DNA of 64,000 nt from contig NZ_ATWI01000009.1 in the NCBI RefSeq assembly GCF_000421165.1, positions 496,001 through 560,000 of the forward strand, written 5' to 3'. The stretch is from Marinobacter daepoensis DSM 16072. GTDB taxonomy: Bacteria > Pseudomonadota > Gammaproteobacteria > Pseudomonadales > Oleiphilaceae. The position numbers were made by a program, and so were the translations under genes. Positions 1 through 8,231 of the stretch are shown here, one piece after another. The notes under the pieces are model-generated. The model saw nothing but the letters and a program-made list of their open reading frames with translations. It was not told the DNA's origin and did no database searches. Numbering within the stretch: the stretch's first letter is position 1; each line of letters opens with the position of its first letter.

Positions 1-1
1 G

Positions 2-760
2 ACCGAAGAAGCCCTTTTTGAAAACAGCACCCTCATGAACATCTCCCGATTCCTGTTGGCCCTGAACTGGTCGGAGAATGTAGATGATGATGAAGGCATC
101 GAATTCCGTGAGCGTGTCATCAACCAGCTCAACCAGGCGCTGAGCGATCCAGGCCTGCCGAATCAAGTGGACTTTACCGTCAGCATCAGCGAGTTTACCG
201 CCGAGGACTCTCCGGCCAACCAGTTGCTCGCCAGTATCTGTTTTTACCCCAAGGGGGATGCTCTCTGCAGCGAACCGCCTTCCGAATCTGAGATTGAAGA
301 TGCACCCGTGCGCCCCATCGATGGCGAGCTAGACCCTGACATTGACTACAAGGAGGACCTGCAAACCCTGCGAGACCGGATCCTGCAGGGCAGACGCGAC
401 CTGACGGAATTCGACAACGAACAGGCTCGCAATTACCTGCGAAGGGAGTTGGGCGCCATTACCCGGACACTGTCACGGCAATACTATCTGTCACCGGAAG
501 ATGCCGTGCATTCTGCCAGCGACACCGGCATCCAGACGGTCAGAATCCGGAAAATCGACGGCAAACCTCAGCTGATCCGGCTGCAGGCCCAGAGCAAACG
601 CCCGGCAGACATCTTTATCCATGCCGAGAACTGGCAAGCGTCGGAAGTCGAGTATGTCGTGGATGGCCCGAAAGGCGGGGAATCTGAAATTCTGGTGAAC
701 TTTCAACCCGAAGGTACGTATCGCTGGGTACGGAAACAGATACGCGTGCTTATCGATTGA
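2..760 (+). CDS. Hypothetical protein, probably 5'-truncated by the window edge
   Basis: The reading frame is open from the first complete codon of the window. The first ATG is at 35, but no Shine-Dalgarno sequence precedes it, so the gene probably begins outside the window and only its C-terminal part is seen. The visible product is acidic, with no signal peptide or membrane segment. A charged helical stretch (about residues 105-160 counted from the ATG) is followed by a beta-rich tail ending IRVLID. I do not recognise the family. It converges on the HD-GYP gene and overlaps it by 11 bases. If the ATG at 35 were the true start, the protein would be 241 residues. Confidence 0.6.
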   Translation, partial: TEEALFENSTLMNISRFLLALNWSENVDDDEGIEFRERVINQLNQALSDPGLPNQVDFTVSISEFTAEDSPANQLLASICFYPKGDALCSEPPSESEIEDAPVRPIDGELDPDIDYKEDLQTLRDRILQGRRDLTEFDNEQARNYLRRELGAITRTLSRQYYLSPEDAVHSASDTGIQTVRIRKIDGKPQLIRLQAQSKRPADIFIHAENWQASEVEYVVDGPKGGESEILVNFQPEGTYRWVRKQIRVLID

Positions 761-2057
761 TCAGTTTACTGATGGACCAGCGGGATTCGGCACCAGTAAC
801 ATCGTAACCTGCCGGGTCCAGCCCCTCTGTACCATGTGGCAGGCATTCGCGCACCGTGAGAAACTCAGAAGCAGGCCTGGACTCATTGTGGCGGGCCAGA
901 TCAATAATCCTGGCCGATTTCAGTGGACGACGATCTGCGTCCTGCATGATCATCACGCTCGGCCACAAACGTCGACCAGGCGAGTGAGACACGACAATCC
1001 CGCGCTGCCCATCTGACAACTCCACCAGGCTGCCAGTGGGATACACCCCCACCGCCTGAATAAACGCCTCAACCAGATCTTCCTGAAACTCAATATTGCG
1101 CATGTCGTACAGCAGCGCAACGGCTTTCTCTGGCGTCATGGGCTCCTGGTCGTCTCTCGGCGCAATCAGAGACTCAAAAAACTCTGCAAGCCCGGCTACC
1201 TTTGCCAACAGAGGAATCCGGTCACCCCGAGTACCCTTCGGAAACCCGGAGCCGTTATGGCGCTCACGATGCCCCTGCACCACACTCATCACTGCACGGG
1301 ATAATCCGGCGCTGTCCAGCATCTCGCAGCCAAGCTCTACGTATGTCCGGTAAACCGCGTAGTCTTCAGGGGAAAGCTGGTGTTCACGGGCAAGCAACTC
1401 TTTAGGCAGCGCCGTTTTACCCACCTGAGACAACAAACAGCCTACACCCAGGTGATTCAACAACCCTTCATTCAGGCCCAACTGCCGACCACACACCAAC
1501 GCCCAGACCGCCGTATTCAAGGCGTGGCGGTATATAAAGTCATCGTACTGGCGGGTCCGGCTCAGCCACAACAAGGCATTGGGCTGCCTGGCAACACTCT
1601 CAACCATCCGACGGGTAACGTCTGCGGCCGGGCGCAGATCCGGCATCTGGTCCGCCTCCAGAGATTCAAACATCCGGCTCAGTGCTGATTCGGCGTCGCT
1701 CAGCAATTTTCGAGAGACCTTGACCTCCTTGCGAAGAGGCACATCGGCGGCATAGGTCACCGGTTCACGAATGCTCAACGGCGGTAACTGGACTTCCTCC
1801 CGCCCACCCGAGCGAGTGTTCGAACGGCGGGAAAACGGCTTGATCCGGTCTGTACTGAGGGCAATTTCTTCCCGGGTTTCGGCAACGTCGATCATCACCC
1901 ATTTACAATGGGAAACCACGGCCTTGAGATCATCCTCGGTACGGAGATAAAAGCCCTGTATCGGAAAGGGAGTCTGATGCCACGGGCGATCAAGATCAGA
2001 CACAAACATGCCGATTTCAAGATCATGTGTCGCAATTTTCTTTTGACGAACGCCCAC
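750..2057 (-). CDS. DUF3391 / degenerate HD-GYP domain protein
   Basis: Residues 1-65 look like the DUF3391 domain that precedes many HD-GYP cyclic-di-GMP phosphodiesterases, and residues 170-380 follow the HD-GYP fold. The ligand-bearing motifs are broken. The HD of HDxGK is replaced by Ser210-Gln211 (LLSQVGK). The double-His motif is His263-Arg264. The GYP loop reads GSGFPKG (269-275). The usual aspartate near residue 291 lies in AEFFESL. A metal-dependent phosphodiesterase with these changes is unlikely to work, so a sensory or scaffold role is inferred. Translation starts at a GTG with GAGGTG upstream. A PilZ gene lies about 0.8 kb beyond on the same strand, which fits cyclic-di-GMP signalling. 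Confidence 0.85.
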   Translation of the reverse strand: MGVRQKKIATHDLEIGMFVSDLDRPWHQTPFPIQGFYLRTEDDLKAVVSHCKWVMIDVAETREEIALSTDRIKPFSRRSNTRSGGREEVQLPPLSIREPVTYAADVPLRKEVKVSRKLLSDAESALSRMFESLEADQMPDLRPAADVTRRMVESVARQPNALLWLSRTRQYDDFIYRHALNTAVWALVCGRQLGLNEGLLNHLGVGCLLSQVGKTALPKELLAREHQLSPEDYAVYRTYVELGCEMLDSAGLSRAVMSVVQGHRERHNGSGFPKGTRGDRIPLLAKVAGLAEFFESLIAPRDDQEPMTPEKAVALLYDMRNIEFQEDLVEAFIQAVGVYPTGSLVELSDGQRGIVVSHSPGRRLWPSVMIMQDADRRPLKSARIIDLARHNESRPASEFLTVRECLPHGTEGLDPAGYDVTGAESRWSISKLINR

Positions 2058-2234
2058 TCTACACCTCGGGGACAGAGAACATCTGAGGGTTCCCAGTTTG
2101 ACACGTTACTGTAAAGATACCATTACGAATAAGTAGTCAAGCGTTACTCATTCGACACACAAGGTAACCCCCGGTTTCACTCGGCAACGAAATGTAGCAG
2201 CGTGACAAAGTTCACACGTAAAAACCGATCCCGC

Positions 2235-2825
2235 TCACTCTTCCTGGCACTGAGTCTCATCAAAATCCGGCAAACGCGCGCTCAGGGAGCCTCGGGGAAC
2301 TTTCCTGGCATAGACGGTGTACGCCACAGGGGACGACCGGAGGTAATCCTGGCTGACCAGATCACCACCTCGCCTGGCTTCCGCCTTCGCCGGGCGGCAA
2401 GACACCAGAAGGTCAAAACTGTTGCCCACCTCGGCCACCCGCTCTGCCCCAGCGGGGAGATGCACTTGCATACACGGCTGATCCTCGCCTGCCGGCTCAC
2501 CCGTCGCCGTCAGAATGTCGAACTCTGGCACACCACAAGCCCGCAACCCGGTTCCACACGCTCCGGCGTCGTCATGGCTATCGTCTGAAATACGCCATAT
2601 ACGCTCACTGCACTGGGTCTCGACCCGCATTGTCGTAGCCTGATCCGCCCCTGGCCACCAGGCCGGGTATTCTGCACTTTGCCAGTGAATTCTCACATGC
2701 CGGGATTCTCCGGCAGAATTTTCGGCGGGAAACATCGCGTAATGAGTGTAGTAACTGGCGCACCCCGACAACCAGGCCATCGGCAGCAATAACGCCATCA
2801 TCCGGAGAGACACAATTCTGTTCAT
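2235..2825 (-). CDS. Hypothetical lipoprotein
   Basis: The N-terminus has a charged start, a hydrophobic run and a clear lipobox (LSGC, Cys22), so the protein should be exported and lipid-anchored in the envelope. The mature 175 residues are rich in Trp, Cys and acidic residues and match no family I know. The several cysteines in the mature part (for example CSERIW, ACGTG and LRACG) suggest periplasmic disulfides. It lies between the degenerate HD-GYP gene and the PilZ gene on the same strand, with gaps of 177 and 62 bases, so co-transcription is possible but not shown. Function unknown. Confidence 0.7.
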   Translation of the reverse strand: MNRIVSLRMMALLLPMAWLSGCASYYTHYAMFPAENSAGESRHVRIHWQSAEYPAWWPGADQATTMRVETQCSERIWRISDDSHDDAGACGTGLRACGVPEFDILTATGEPAGEDQPCMQVHLPAGAERVAEVGNSFDLLVSCRPAKAEARRGGDLVSQDYLRSSPVAYTVYARKVPRGSLSARLPDFDETQCQEE

Positions 2826-2887
2826 CGACTACAACCTGCCTGATCACCCAGACAGTTTACGGCGACCACAGCAACCACTTCTGCCGA

Positions 2888-3166
2888 CTATTCGTCACTC
2901 CCGGAAAACTGTAGCCCAAATCCATCGACCGTGCGGCGTACCACCACCATGTGCAGAATGGGAGCGGGCACCGGAAGCCCCTGCACCTGTACCGTCACCA
3001 GGTCGCCGATGGACGGCTCAAAGGGTTGTTCACCGGGGACAATAAAAACACCGCCGTCGGAAATATCACGAGTGGAGAACACAAATTCCCCTAATCGCTG
3101 ATGAACCACTTTTACCTTTGCGCTCATCGCCGTGCGGCTATGCTCTCTGCGATCATTACCGACCAT
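2888..3166 (-). CDS. PilZ domain protein, probable cyclic-di-GMP receptor
   Basis: This is a single-domain PilZ protein of 92 residues. Both halves of the c-di-GMP binding signature are present: the N-terminal RxxxR (Arg7 to Arg11 in DRREHSR) and the D/NxSxxG motif (Asp34-x-Ser36-x-x-Gly39 in DISDGG). The rest is a short beta-barrel. In the family such proteins bind cyclic-di-GMP and change motility, adhesion or secretion through a partner. No partner is obvious beside it except the degenerate HD-GYP protein. It is divergent from the iron-binding protein gene, with a 195-base intergenic region between them. Confidence 0.85.
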   Translation of the reverse strand: MVGNDRREHSRTAMSAKVKVVHQRLGEFVFSTRDISDGGVFIVPGEQPFEPSIGDLVTVQVQGLPVPAPILHMVVVRRTVDGFGLQFSGSDE

Positions 3167-3251
3167 GCCCGGATACCCTGCTCATTTTAGTTCGTTCTTA
3201 TAGTGTCATGAAGCATAACACTATTTTCTGAAAAATATCCCAGAAGGGTTA

Positions 3252-3290
3252 TTGACTCATTCGCGCTTAACAATGAGAATAGTTGTCGTT
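3252..3290 (+). promoter_or_regulatory. Promoter with overlapping Fur box
   Basis: A TTGACT -35 element (3252-3257) and a weak -10 (about 3275-3280) flank a sequence at 3269-3287 that matches the 19-base Fur consensus at 13 positions by my count. The Fur site covers the -10 region, so iron-loaded Fur would block RNA polymerase. The downstream gene encodes a ferric-iron binding protein, which supports the reading. Confidence 0.65.
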
Positions 3291-3361
3291 TTTAATTGCC
3301 GATAGCATTGATCTACGGCTAACCCCATTGATCACAGCCATGCGATAGAAAGGAACCACCT

Positions 3362-4375
3362 ATGCGAATGAAACTTGCCGCTACTGCCGCCATCGCGCTG
3401 GCCGCCATGCCGCTTTCCGCCTCTGCCGATGGCGAAGTCAATATCTACTCCTACCGGCAGGCTTACCTGCTGGAGCCCCTGCTGAACGCCTTCACCAAAG
3501 AAACGGGCATTGAAGCCAACGTGGTGTTCGCCAAGCAAGGTCTGGCCGAGCGCCTGGAGCGTGAAGGCCGTAACAGCCCGGCGGATGTGGTGATGACCGT
3601 CGACATCTCCCGGATCAACGAACTGGTCGAAAAAGATCTGGTAGCCGGTGTGGAGTCCGACACCCTGCAAAAGAACATTCCGGAGAACCTGCGCCACCCT
3701 GAGGGTAAATGGTATGCCCTGACAACCCGTGGCCGCCTGATTTTCGCGTCGAAAGACCGGGTTAAAGAAGGCGAAATCAGCACCTATGAGGAACTGGCAG
3801 ACGACAAGTGGGAAGGCCGGATCTGCACCCGCAGCGGCAAGCACCCGTACAACATTGCACTGATCTCCTCCATGATCGCCCACCACGGTGAGGAGAAGAC
3901 TCAGGAATGGCTGGAAGGGGTTAAAGACAACCTCGCCCGCAAACCCCAGGGCGGTGATCGCGACCAGATTAAAGCCATTGCCGAAGGCGTTTGCGACATC
4001 TCCATCGGTAACAGCTACTACTACGGCAACATGCTGATGGACGAAAACCAGCGCCCGATTGCCGAGCAAGTGAACCTGGTCTTCCCGAATGCTGAAGGCC
4101 GTGGCACCCACGTGAATATCAGCGGCATCTCTCTCACCAAGAGCGCGCCGAACAAAGACAACGCCATCAAGCTGATGGAATTCCTGTCCTCTCCCGAGGC
4201 CCAGCGCATCTACGCCGAGGCCAACACCGAATATCCGGCCAACTCCGGGGTTAAACCTTCCGGTCTGGTCGCTGAGTGGGGTGAGATCCATCCGGACAAC
4301 CTGTCCCTGCAGGAAATCGCCAACAACCGCGAAGCTGCCGTAAAACTGGTCGATCGGGTTGATTACGACGGCTAA
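3362..4375 (+). CDS. Fe(III) ABC transporter, periplasmic binding protein (FbpA/FutA type)
   Basis: Periplasmic ferric-iron binding protein of about 337 residues with a Sec signal peptide (cleavage near SASA-DG). The mature N-terminus has the family pattern NIYSYR (Tyr29, Tyr31), and the tyrosine cluster GNSYYYG (Tyr219-221) is the typical Fe(III)-coordinating site. The protein would capture iron and hand it to the fused permease encoded 150 bases downstream. A Rho-independent terminator between the two genes probably makes the binding protein more abundant than the membrane part, as is common for such systems. The Fur box upstream predicts induction under iron limitation. Names used for relatives are fbpA, afuA and futA; I cannot choose between them. 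Confidence 0.93.
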   Translation: MRMKLAATAAIALAAMPLSASADGEVNIYSYRQAYLLEPLLNAFTKETGIEANVVFAKQGLAERLEREGRNSPADVVMTVDISRINELVEKDLVAGVESDTLQKNIPENLRHPEGKWYALTTRGRLIFASKDRVKEGEISTYEELADDKWEGRICTRSGKHPYNIALISSMIAHHGEEKTQEWLEGVKDNLARKPQGGDRDQIKAIAEGVCDISIGNSYYYGNMLMDENQRPIAEQVNLVFPNAEGRGTHVNISGISLTKSAPNKDNAIKLMEFLSSPEAQRIYAEANTEYPANSGVKPSGLVAEWGEIHPDNLSLQEIANNREAAVKLVDRVDYDG

Positions 4376-4398
4376 TTTGCCTTCACAATCAGGCTCGC

Positions 4399-4432
4399 AA
4401 AAGGGTGCTCATTCCGGGCATCCTTTTTTTCT
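4399..4432 (+). terminator. Rho-independent terminator after the iron-binding protein gene
   Basis: AAAAGGGTGC pairs with GCATCCTTTT (one G-T pair) and is followed by a T run. It lies between binding protein and permease, so it may act as a partial terminator that sets their ratio. Confidence 0.75.
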
Positions 4433-4526
4433 TTTGGCACTAAAGATGACCGCGGTCATTGCAGGGACGCAACGCACTATCTAAAATCGCAACACTTCTC
4501 ATCACCAATTACGCAACAGGATCATC

Positions 4527-6215
4527 ATGACTGAGGTCGTTACCAGTGCAAACCCGGGGCTAGCCCAACCGCTACTGGCCAAACGAACCTCGAAGCGATG
4601 GCTCATCAGCGCATTCATCACCACCGCGATTGTGGCGCTCCCCGTGCTGTCTGTGCTGTTCCTGGCTCTGTTCCCGGAAGAGAACATCTGGCCACATCTG
4701 CTTGAAACCACCTTGCCGCGCTATCTCACGACCACCATCAAGCTTATGGTCGGTGTGGGCGCCCTAACTCTGGTAATTGGCCTGGCCACCGCCTGGGCCG
4801 TGACGATGTGCGAGTTTCCGGGGCGAAAGTTCTTCGAATGGGCGCTGTTGCTGCCTTTTGCGATACCGGCTTACGTTATCGCTTATGTATACACCAGCCT
4901 GCTGGATTACGCTGGCCCTGTGCAAAGAGCCCTGCGCGAGTGGTTTGGCTGGCAGAACGCCAGCGACTACTGGTTCCCGGAAATCCGGAGCCTCGAAGGC
5001 GCCATCCTGATGATCGGCCTGGTGCTATACCCCTACGTGTACCTGCTGGGCCGGGCCGCATTTCTGGAGCAGTCTCCATCGCTGTTCGCCGTCAGCCGAA
5101 GCTTAGGCCATTCGGCCCTGAGCACGTTTTTCAGGGTGGTTCTGCCCATCGCTCGCCCGGCCATTGCGGTTGGGTTGTCTTTGGTACTGATGGAAACACT
5201 GAATGATTTCGGTACCGTCGATTTCTTCGCAGTGCAAACCCTCACCCGGGGGTTGTTCGACACCTGGATGAATCTTGGAAACCTTGGAGGTGCTGCCCAG
5301 ATTGCCACCACCATGCTGATGTTCGTGGTTATTCTGGTTACGCTGGAGCGATACTCCCGGCGTCGGCAACAACAATATGCTGCCCGCGACAACCGGGACC
5401 CGATTCACCGCTTCACCATGTCATTTCCACGCCAGATGATCTGCGTGGCGGTCTGTGCCGTGCCTCTGATTTTCGGCTTTATCATTCCCGGAGCCTCCCT
5501 GGGTTACTACGCGTGGGAGTATTTCGACGTCAGCTGGAACCCTGATTTCATCAGGAACACCTTCAATAGTCTGTTCCTGTCGGGCGCCGCAGCCCTCACC
5601 ACCCTGATCATCGGAGTCACACTGGCCTACAGCCGACGGCTGCACAATACCCGGGGCATGCAGGTGCTGATGCGACTTTCCAGCCTTGGCTACGCGATGC
5701 CGGGTGCCGTTCTGGCCGTGGGTGTCATTGTGCCGCTGGCGGGCTTTGATAACTGGCTGGACACCCTGATGCGCGACCATCTCGGTGTCAGCACCGGGCT
5801 GCTACTGAGTGGCACCGCATTCGCCCTGATCTTTGCCTACACCGTTCGCTTTCTGGCAGTTTCCGCAGGCAGCGTGGAAAGCGCTCTACAGAAGGTAACC
5901 CCCAGCATGGACATGGCCTCTCGTTCTCTTGGCCACACACCGGGCAAAACCCTGATGAAAGTCCACCTGCCCATTCTGCGCGGCACGCTGGTCACCGCGG
6001 CTCTGGTGGTCTTCGTGGATTGCATGAAAGAGCTTCCGGCCACCCTGATCCTGCGGCCGTTCAACTACGAAACCCTGGCCACCTACGTGTACCAGTTCGC
6101 CTCGGACGAGCAGCTATACCACAGCGCCCTTCCCGCGCTGATCATCGTACTCGCCGGCATCATTCCAATCATTCTGATGAATCGCTCCATCTCCAATTCC
6201 AGGACCGTGGCCTGA
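4527..6215 (+). CDS. Fe(III) ABC transporter permease, two fused domains (FbpB/SfuB type)
   Basis: Inner-membrane permease of 562 residues with about twelve hydrophobic segments arranged as two tandem permease halves (about 50-290 and 330-560). Each half carries an EAA-like loop: SRSLGHSALSTFFRVVLP in the first and SRSLGHTPGKTLMKVHLP in the second. This fused layout is usual for ferric transporters of the FbpB/SfuB/HitB family. The ATPase (FbpC) that normally follows is missing: the next element is a strong bidirectional terminator and then an opposing gene. The ATPase must therefore be encoded elsewhere or shared. Confidence 0.92.
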   Translation: MTEVVTSANPGLAQPLLAKRTSKRWLISAFITTAIVALPVLSVLFLALFPEENIWPHLLETTLPRYLTTTIKLMVGVGALTLVIGLATAWAVTMCEFPGRKFFEWALLLPFAIPAYVIAYVYTSLLDYAGPVQRALREWFGWQNASDYWFPEIRSLEGAILMIGLVLYPYVYLLGRAAFLEQSPSLFAVSRSLGHSALSTFFRVVLPIARPAIAVGLSLVLMETLNDFGTVDFFAVQTLTRGLFDTWMNLGNLGGAAQIATTMLMFVVILVTLERYSRRRQQQYAARDNRDPIHRFTMSFPRQMICVAVCAVPLIFGFIIPGASLGYYAWEYFDVSWNPDFIRNTFNSLFLSGAAALTTLIIGVTLAYSRRLHNTRGMQVLMRLSSLGYAMPGAVLAVGVIVPLAGFDNWLDTLMRDHLGVSTGLLLSGTAFALIFAYTVRFLAVSAGSVESALQKVTPSMDMASRSLGHTPGKTLMKVHLPILRGTLVTAALVVFVDCMKELPATLILRPFNYETLATYVYQFASDEQLYHSALPALIIVLAGIIPIILMNRSISNSRTVA

Positions 6216-6235
6216 CGACAGCCTTGTCCCGCCCC

Positions 6236-6276
6236 GAAACAGAAAGGCCCGGCAAATTGCCGGGCCTTTCTGTTTC
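6236..6276. terminator. Bidirectional Rho-independent terminator
   Basis: Two 20-base arms (6236-6255 and 6257-6276) form a perfect inverted repeat with A-rich and T-rich outer ends, so it can stop transcription from either side. It separates the convergent iron permease and acyl-CoA synthetase genes. Confidence 0.9.
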
Positions 6277-6297
6277 TTCGTGGAACGAAGGGACAAT

Positions 6298-7965
6298 TTA
6301 CTGCCAGATTACCGGCTTCTTCTGCGCATACCAGCTATCCACTTTCGCCTGATAGGCATCCTCCACCACGTTTCGCTTGAGCTTGAGCGTGGGAGTCAGG
6401 AAGCTGTTTTCAATGGACCACTCATCACTCACAACGGTAATAAACGCCAGTTGCTCATGCGGATCGACAGTCTTGTTCACATCCTGAATCAACTGCCGGA
6501 AGCTTTCTTCCAACTCCTTGCGGAAGCTTTCATCCGCAGCCCTCGGGCGAATTTCCTCACCCAGCACGACCAACGCGTGGGGCTGCGTCTGGTTCGCCCC
6601 CGAGACACACACCATCTCAATGGCATCGTGCGCCATCAGCCGGTTCTCGATCGGAGCCGGCGCAATGTATTTGCCCTTGCTGGTTTTGAAGATTTCCTTG
6701 ATACGACCGGTCAGCTTCAGGCGACCCATTTCGTCAATCTCGCCCTTGTCACCGGTACGCAGAAAACCATCCTCGGTAAACGCTTCCCGGGTTTTTTCGT
6801 CGTCTTTGTAGTAACCCATCATCGTAGCGGGGCTCTTCACCAACACTTCACCCTGCTCACTGATTTTCACCTCAACGCCCGGCAAAGCCTCCCCCACGTA
6901 ACCGGTTCGGGTCCGTCCCGGTTTGTTCATGTGGGAATAAGCGAAGTTCTCAGACATGCCGTAGCCTTCGAGAAGCTCCAGTCCAAGGTTGCGGTACCAG
7001 TCCAGCACATCGTTGGACAACGGTGCCGAACCGGACCCGGCCAGCTTCACTTTGTCCAGGCCCAGCCCCTTGAGTACCTTTTTCTTGATCAGCTTGTTCA
7101 CCACCGGAATCTTCAGCAGACGCTCCAGTTTCTGCTTGGGCACCTTCTGCAGGACCCCATGCTGGAACTTCACCCACAGACGGGGCACCGACAGGAACAA
7201 GGTCGGGCGGGCACGCTGAAGATCCTGGACAAAGGTCTCCAGAGACTCTGCAAAATACAACTGGAACCCGGAATACAACGACCCCAGCTCGACAAAGGTG
7301 CGCTCGAATACGTGTGCCAGCGGAAGATACGACAACATACGCTCGCCCGGCCCCACGTTCAGGGTTTCGATCCCGCCGGCGGCGGCAAACGCCATGTTAT
7401 TGAAACTGAGCATGACACCTTTAGGGCGGCCGGTACTGCCGGAGGTGTACACGATTGTGGCCAACTCTTCCGGCGCACGCTGGGTTTTGCCCTCCAGTGG
7501 CGGGTACTTGGCCACGATGTCATCCCAGGTTTCAAAGTCATTAGGCGGGCTGAGCGGGTAAGAAATGCAGCGCACTGAATCCGGCACACCCGGCTTCATG
7601 GTGTCCCAGTCGTCCAGCTTACCCACAAACAGCACATCACACTCGGCGTGGCCCAGGATGTAATTCACTGTCTCAGCGTTCAGGGTCGGGTAAAGCGGGA
7701 CAGAAATGTGCCCGGCCATCCAGATAGCCCAATCAGTCATGACCCACTGGGCACAGTTTTTGGAAATCAGGCCAATCCGGCTTTTCTCCGGCAGGTTCAG
7801 TGATTTCAGATATGCCGCCACCCGGCGTGCCTCATCCACGGCTCGGCCCCAGGTGTACTCAACCACCCTGCCTTCGCCAATCGGCTGAGTCATGTAGAGA
7901 GAATCGGGGCTGCTGGCCTCCCAGTGGTAGACCATTTCAAGCGGAAGCTTCTTCGTTGTGTCCAT
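6298..7965 (-). CDS. Long-chain acyl-CoA synthetase (AMP-forming)
   Basis: ANL-superfamily ligase of 555 residues that would activate fatty acids to acyl-CoA through an acyl-AMP intermediate. The ATP-binding P-loop is YTSGSTGRPKG (173-183). The adenylate motif is LEGYGMSE, the A8 region reads FLRTGDKGEIDEMGRLKLTG, and the hinge/lysine region is GRIKEIFKTSKGKYIAPAPIE. The FKTSKGKYIAP signature and LPLAHVFER loop resemble bacterial members of the long-chain (ACSL/FAA) group. No signal peptide is seen; the protein is probably cytosolic or membrane-associated. In this kind of organism it could feed beta-oxidation or wax-ester synthesis; that is inference. It is monocistronic and divergent from the next ABC importer. 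Confidence 0.92.
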   Translation of the reverse strand: MDTTKKLPLEMVYHWEASSPDSLYMTQPIGEGRVVEYTWGRAVDEARRVAAYLKSLNLPEKSRIGLISKNCAQWVMTDWAIWMAGHISVPLYPTLNAETVNYILGHAECDVLFVGKLDDWDTMKPGVPDSVRCISYPLSPPNDFETWDDIVAKYPPLEGKTQRAPEELATIVYTSGSTGRPKGVMLSFNNMAFAAAGGIETLNVGPGERMLSYLPLAHVFERTFVELGSLYSGFQLYFAESLETFVQDLQRARPTLFLSVPRLWVKFQHGVLQKVPKQKLERLLKIPVVNKLIKKKVLKGLGLDKVKLAGSGSAPLSNDVLDWYRNLGLELLEGYGMSENFAYSHMNKPGRTRTGYVGEALPGVEVKISEQGEVLVKSPATMMGYYKDDEKTREAFTEDGFLRTGDKGEIDEMGRLKLTGRIKEIFKTSKGKYIAPAPIENRLMAHDAIEMVCVSGANQTQPHALVVLGEEIRPRAADESFRKELEESFRQLIQDVNKTVDPHEQLAFITVVSDEWSIENSFLTPTLKLKRNVVEDAYQAKVDSWYAQKKPVIWQ

Positions 7966-8175
7966 GGACTTTCCTGATTTGTCGTTATAGTTTCAGATTC
8001 GCAGTGACGCGCTTACGTATTATTAGACTTTAGTAGCGTATTTCAACATACCAGAGCTCGTCAAAACGTGATCCGTGCAAAATAATTTCACCTGTAACGA
8101 CCCGGCCAATCTGTACAAGAATATGCCCCTTCGGCTACCCCGAATGCCTTATGCCTGTGGTAAACTTGCGCACCT

Positions 8176-8181
8176 TATAAT
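8176..8181 (+). promoter_or_regulatory. Probable -10 box of the PF04392-type ABC importer operon
   Basis: A perfect TATAAT lies 51 bases before the start codon of the binding-protein gene, followed by a T/C-rich stretch. The matching -35 region is weak, so an activator may be involved. Confidence 0.45.
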
Positions 8182-8231
8182 TTTTTTCCCCGGTTTTACG
8201 GAAAAACAACCACAAACTCGGAGATGGGCAT

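Noticed and set aside
3332..4291. A 319-codon open frame opposite the iron-binding protein gene
   Set aside because: Antisense to a complete gene with signal peptide and metal-site motifs; no domain seen.
6280..7578. A 432-codon open frame opposite the acyl-CoA synthetase gene
   Set aside because: Mirror frame of a gene with all ANL-ligase motifs; no domain.
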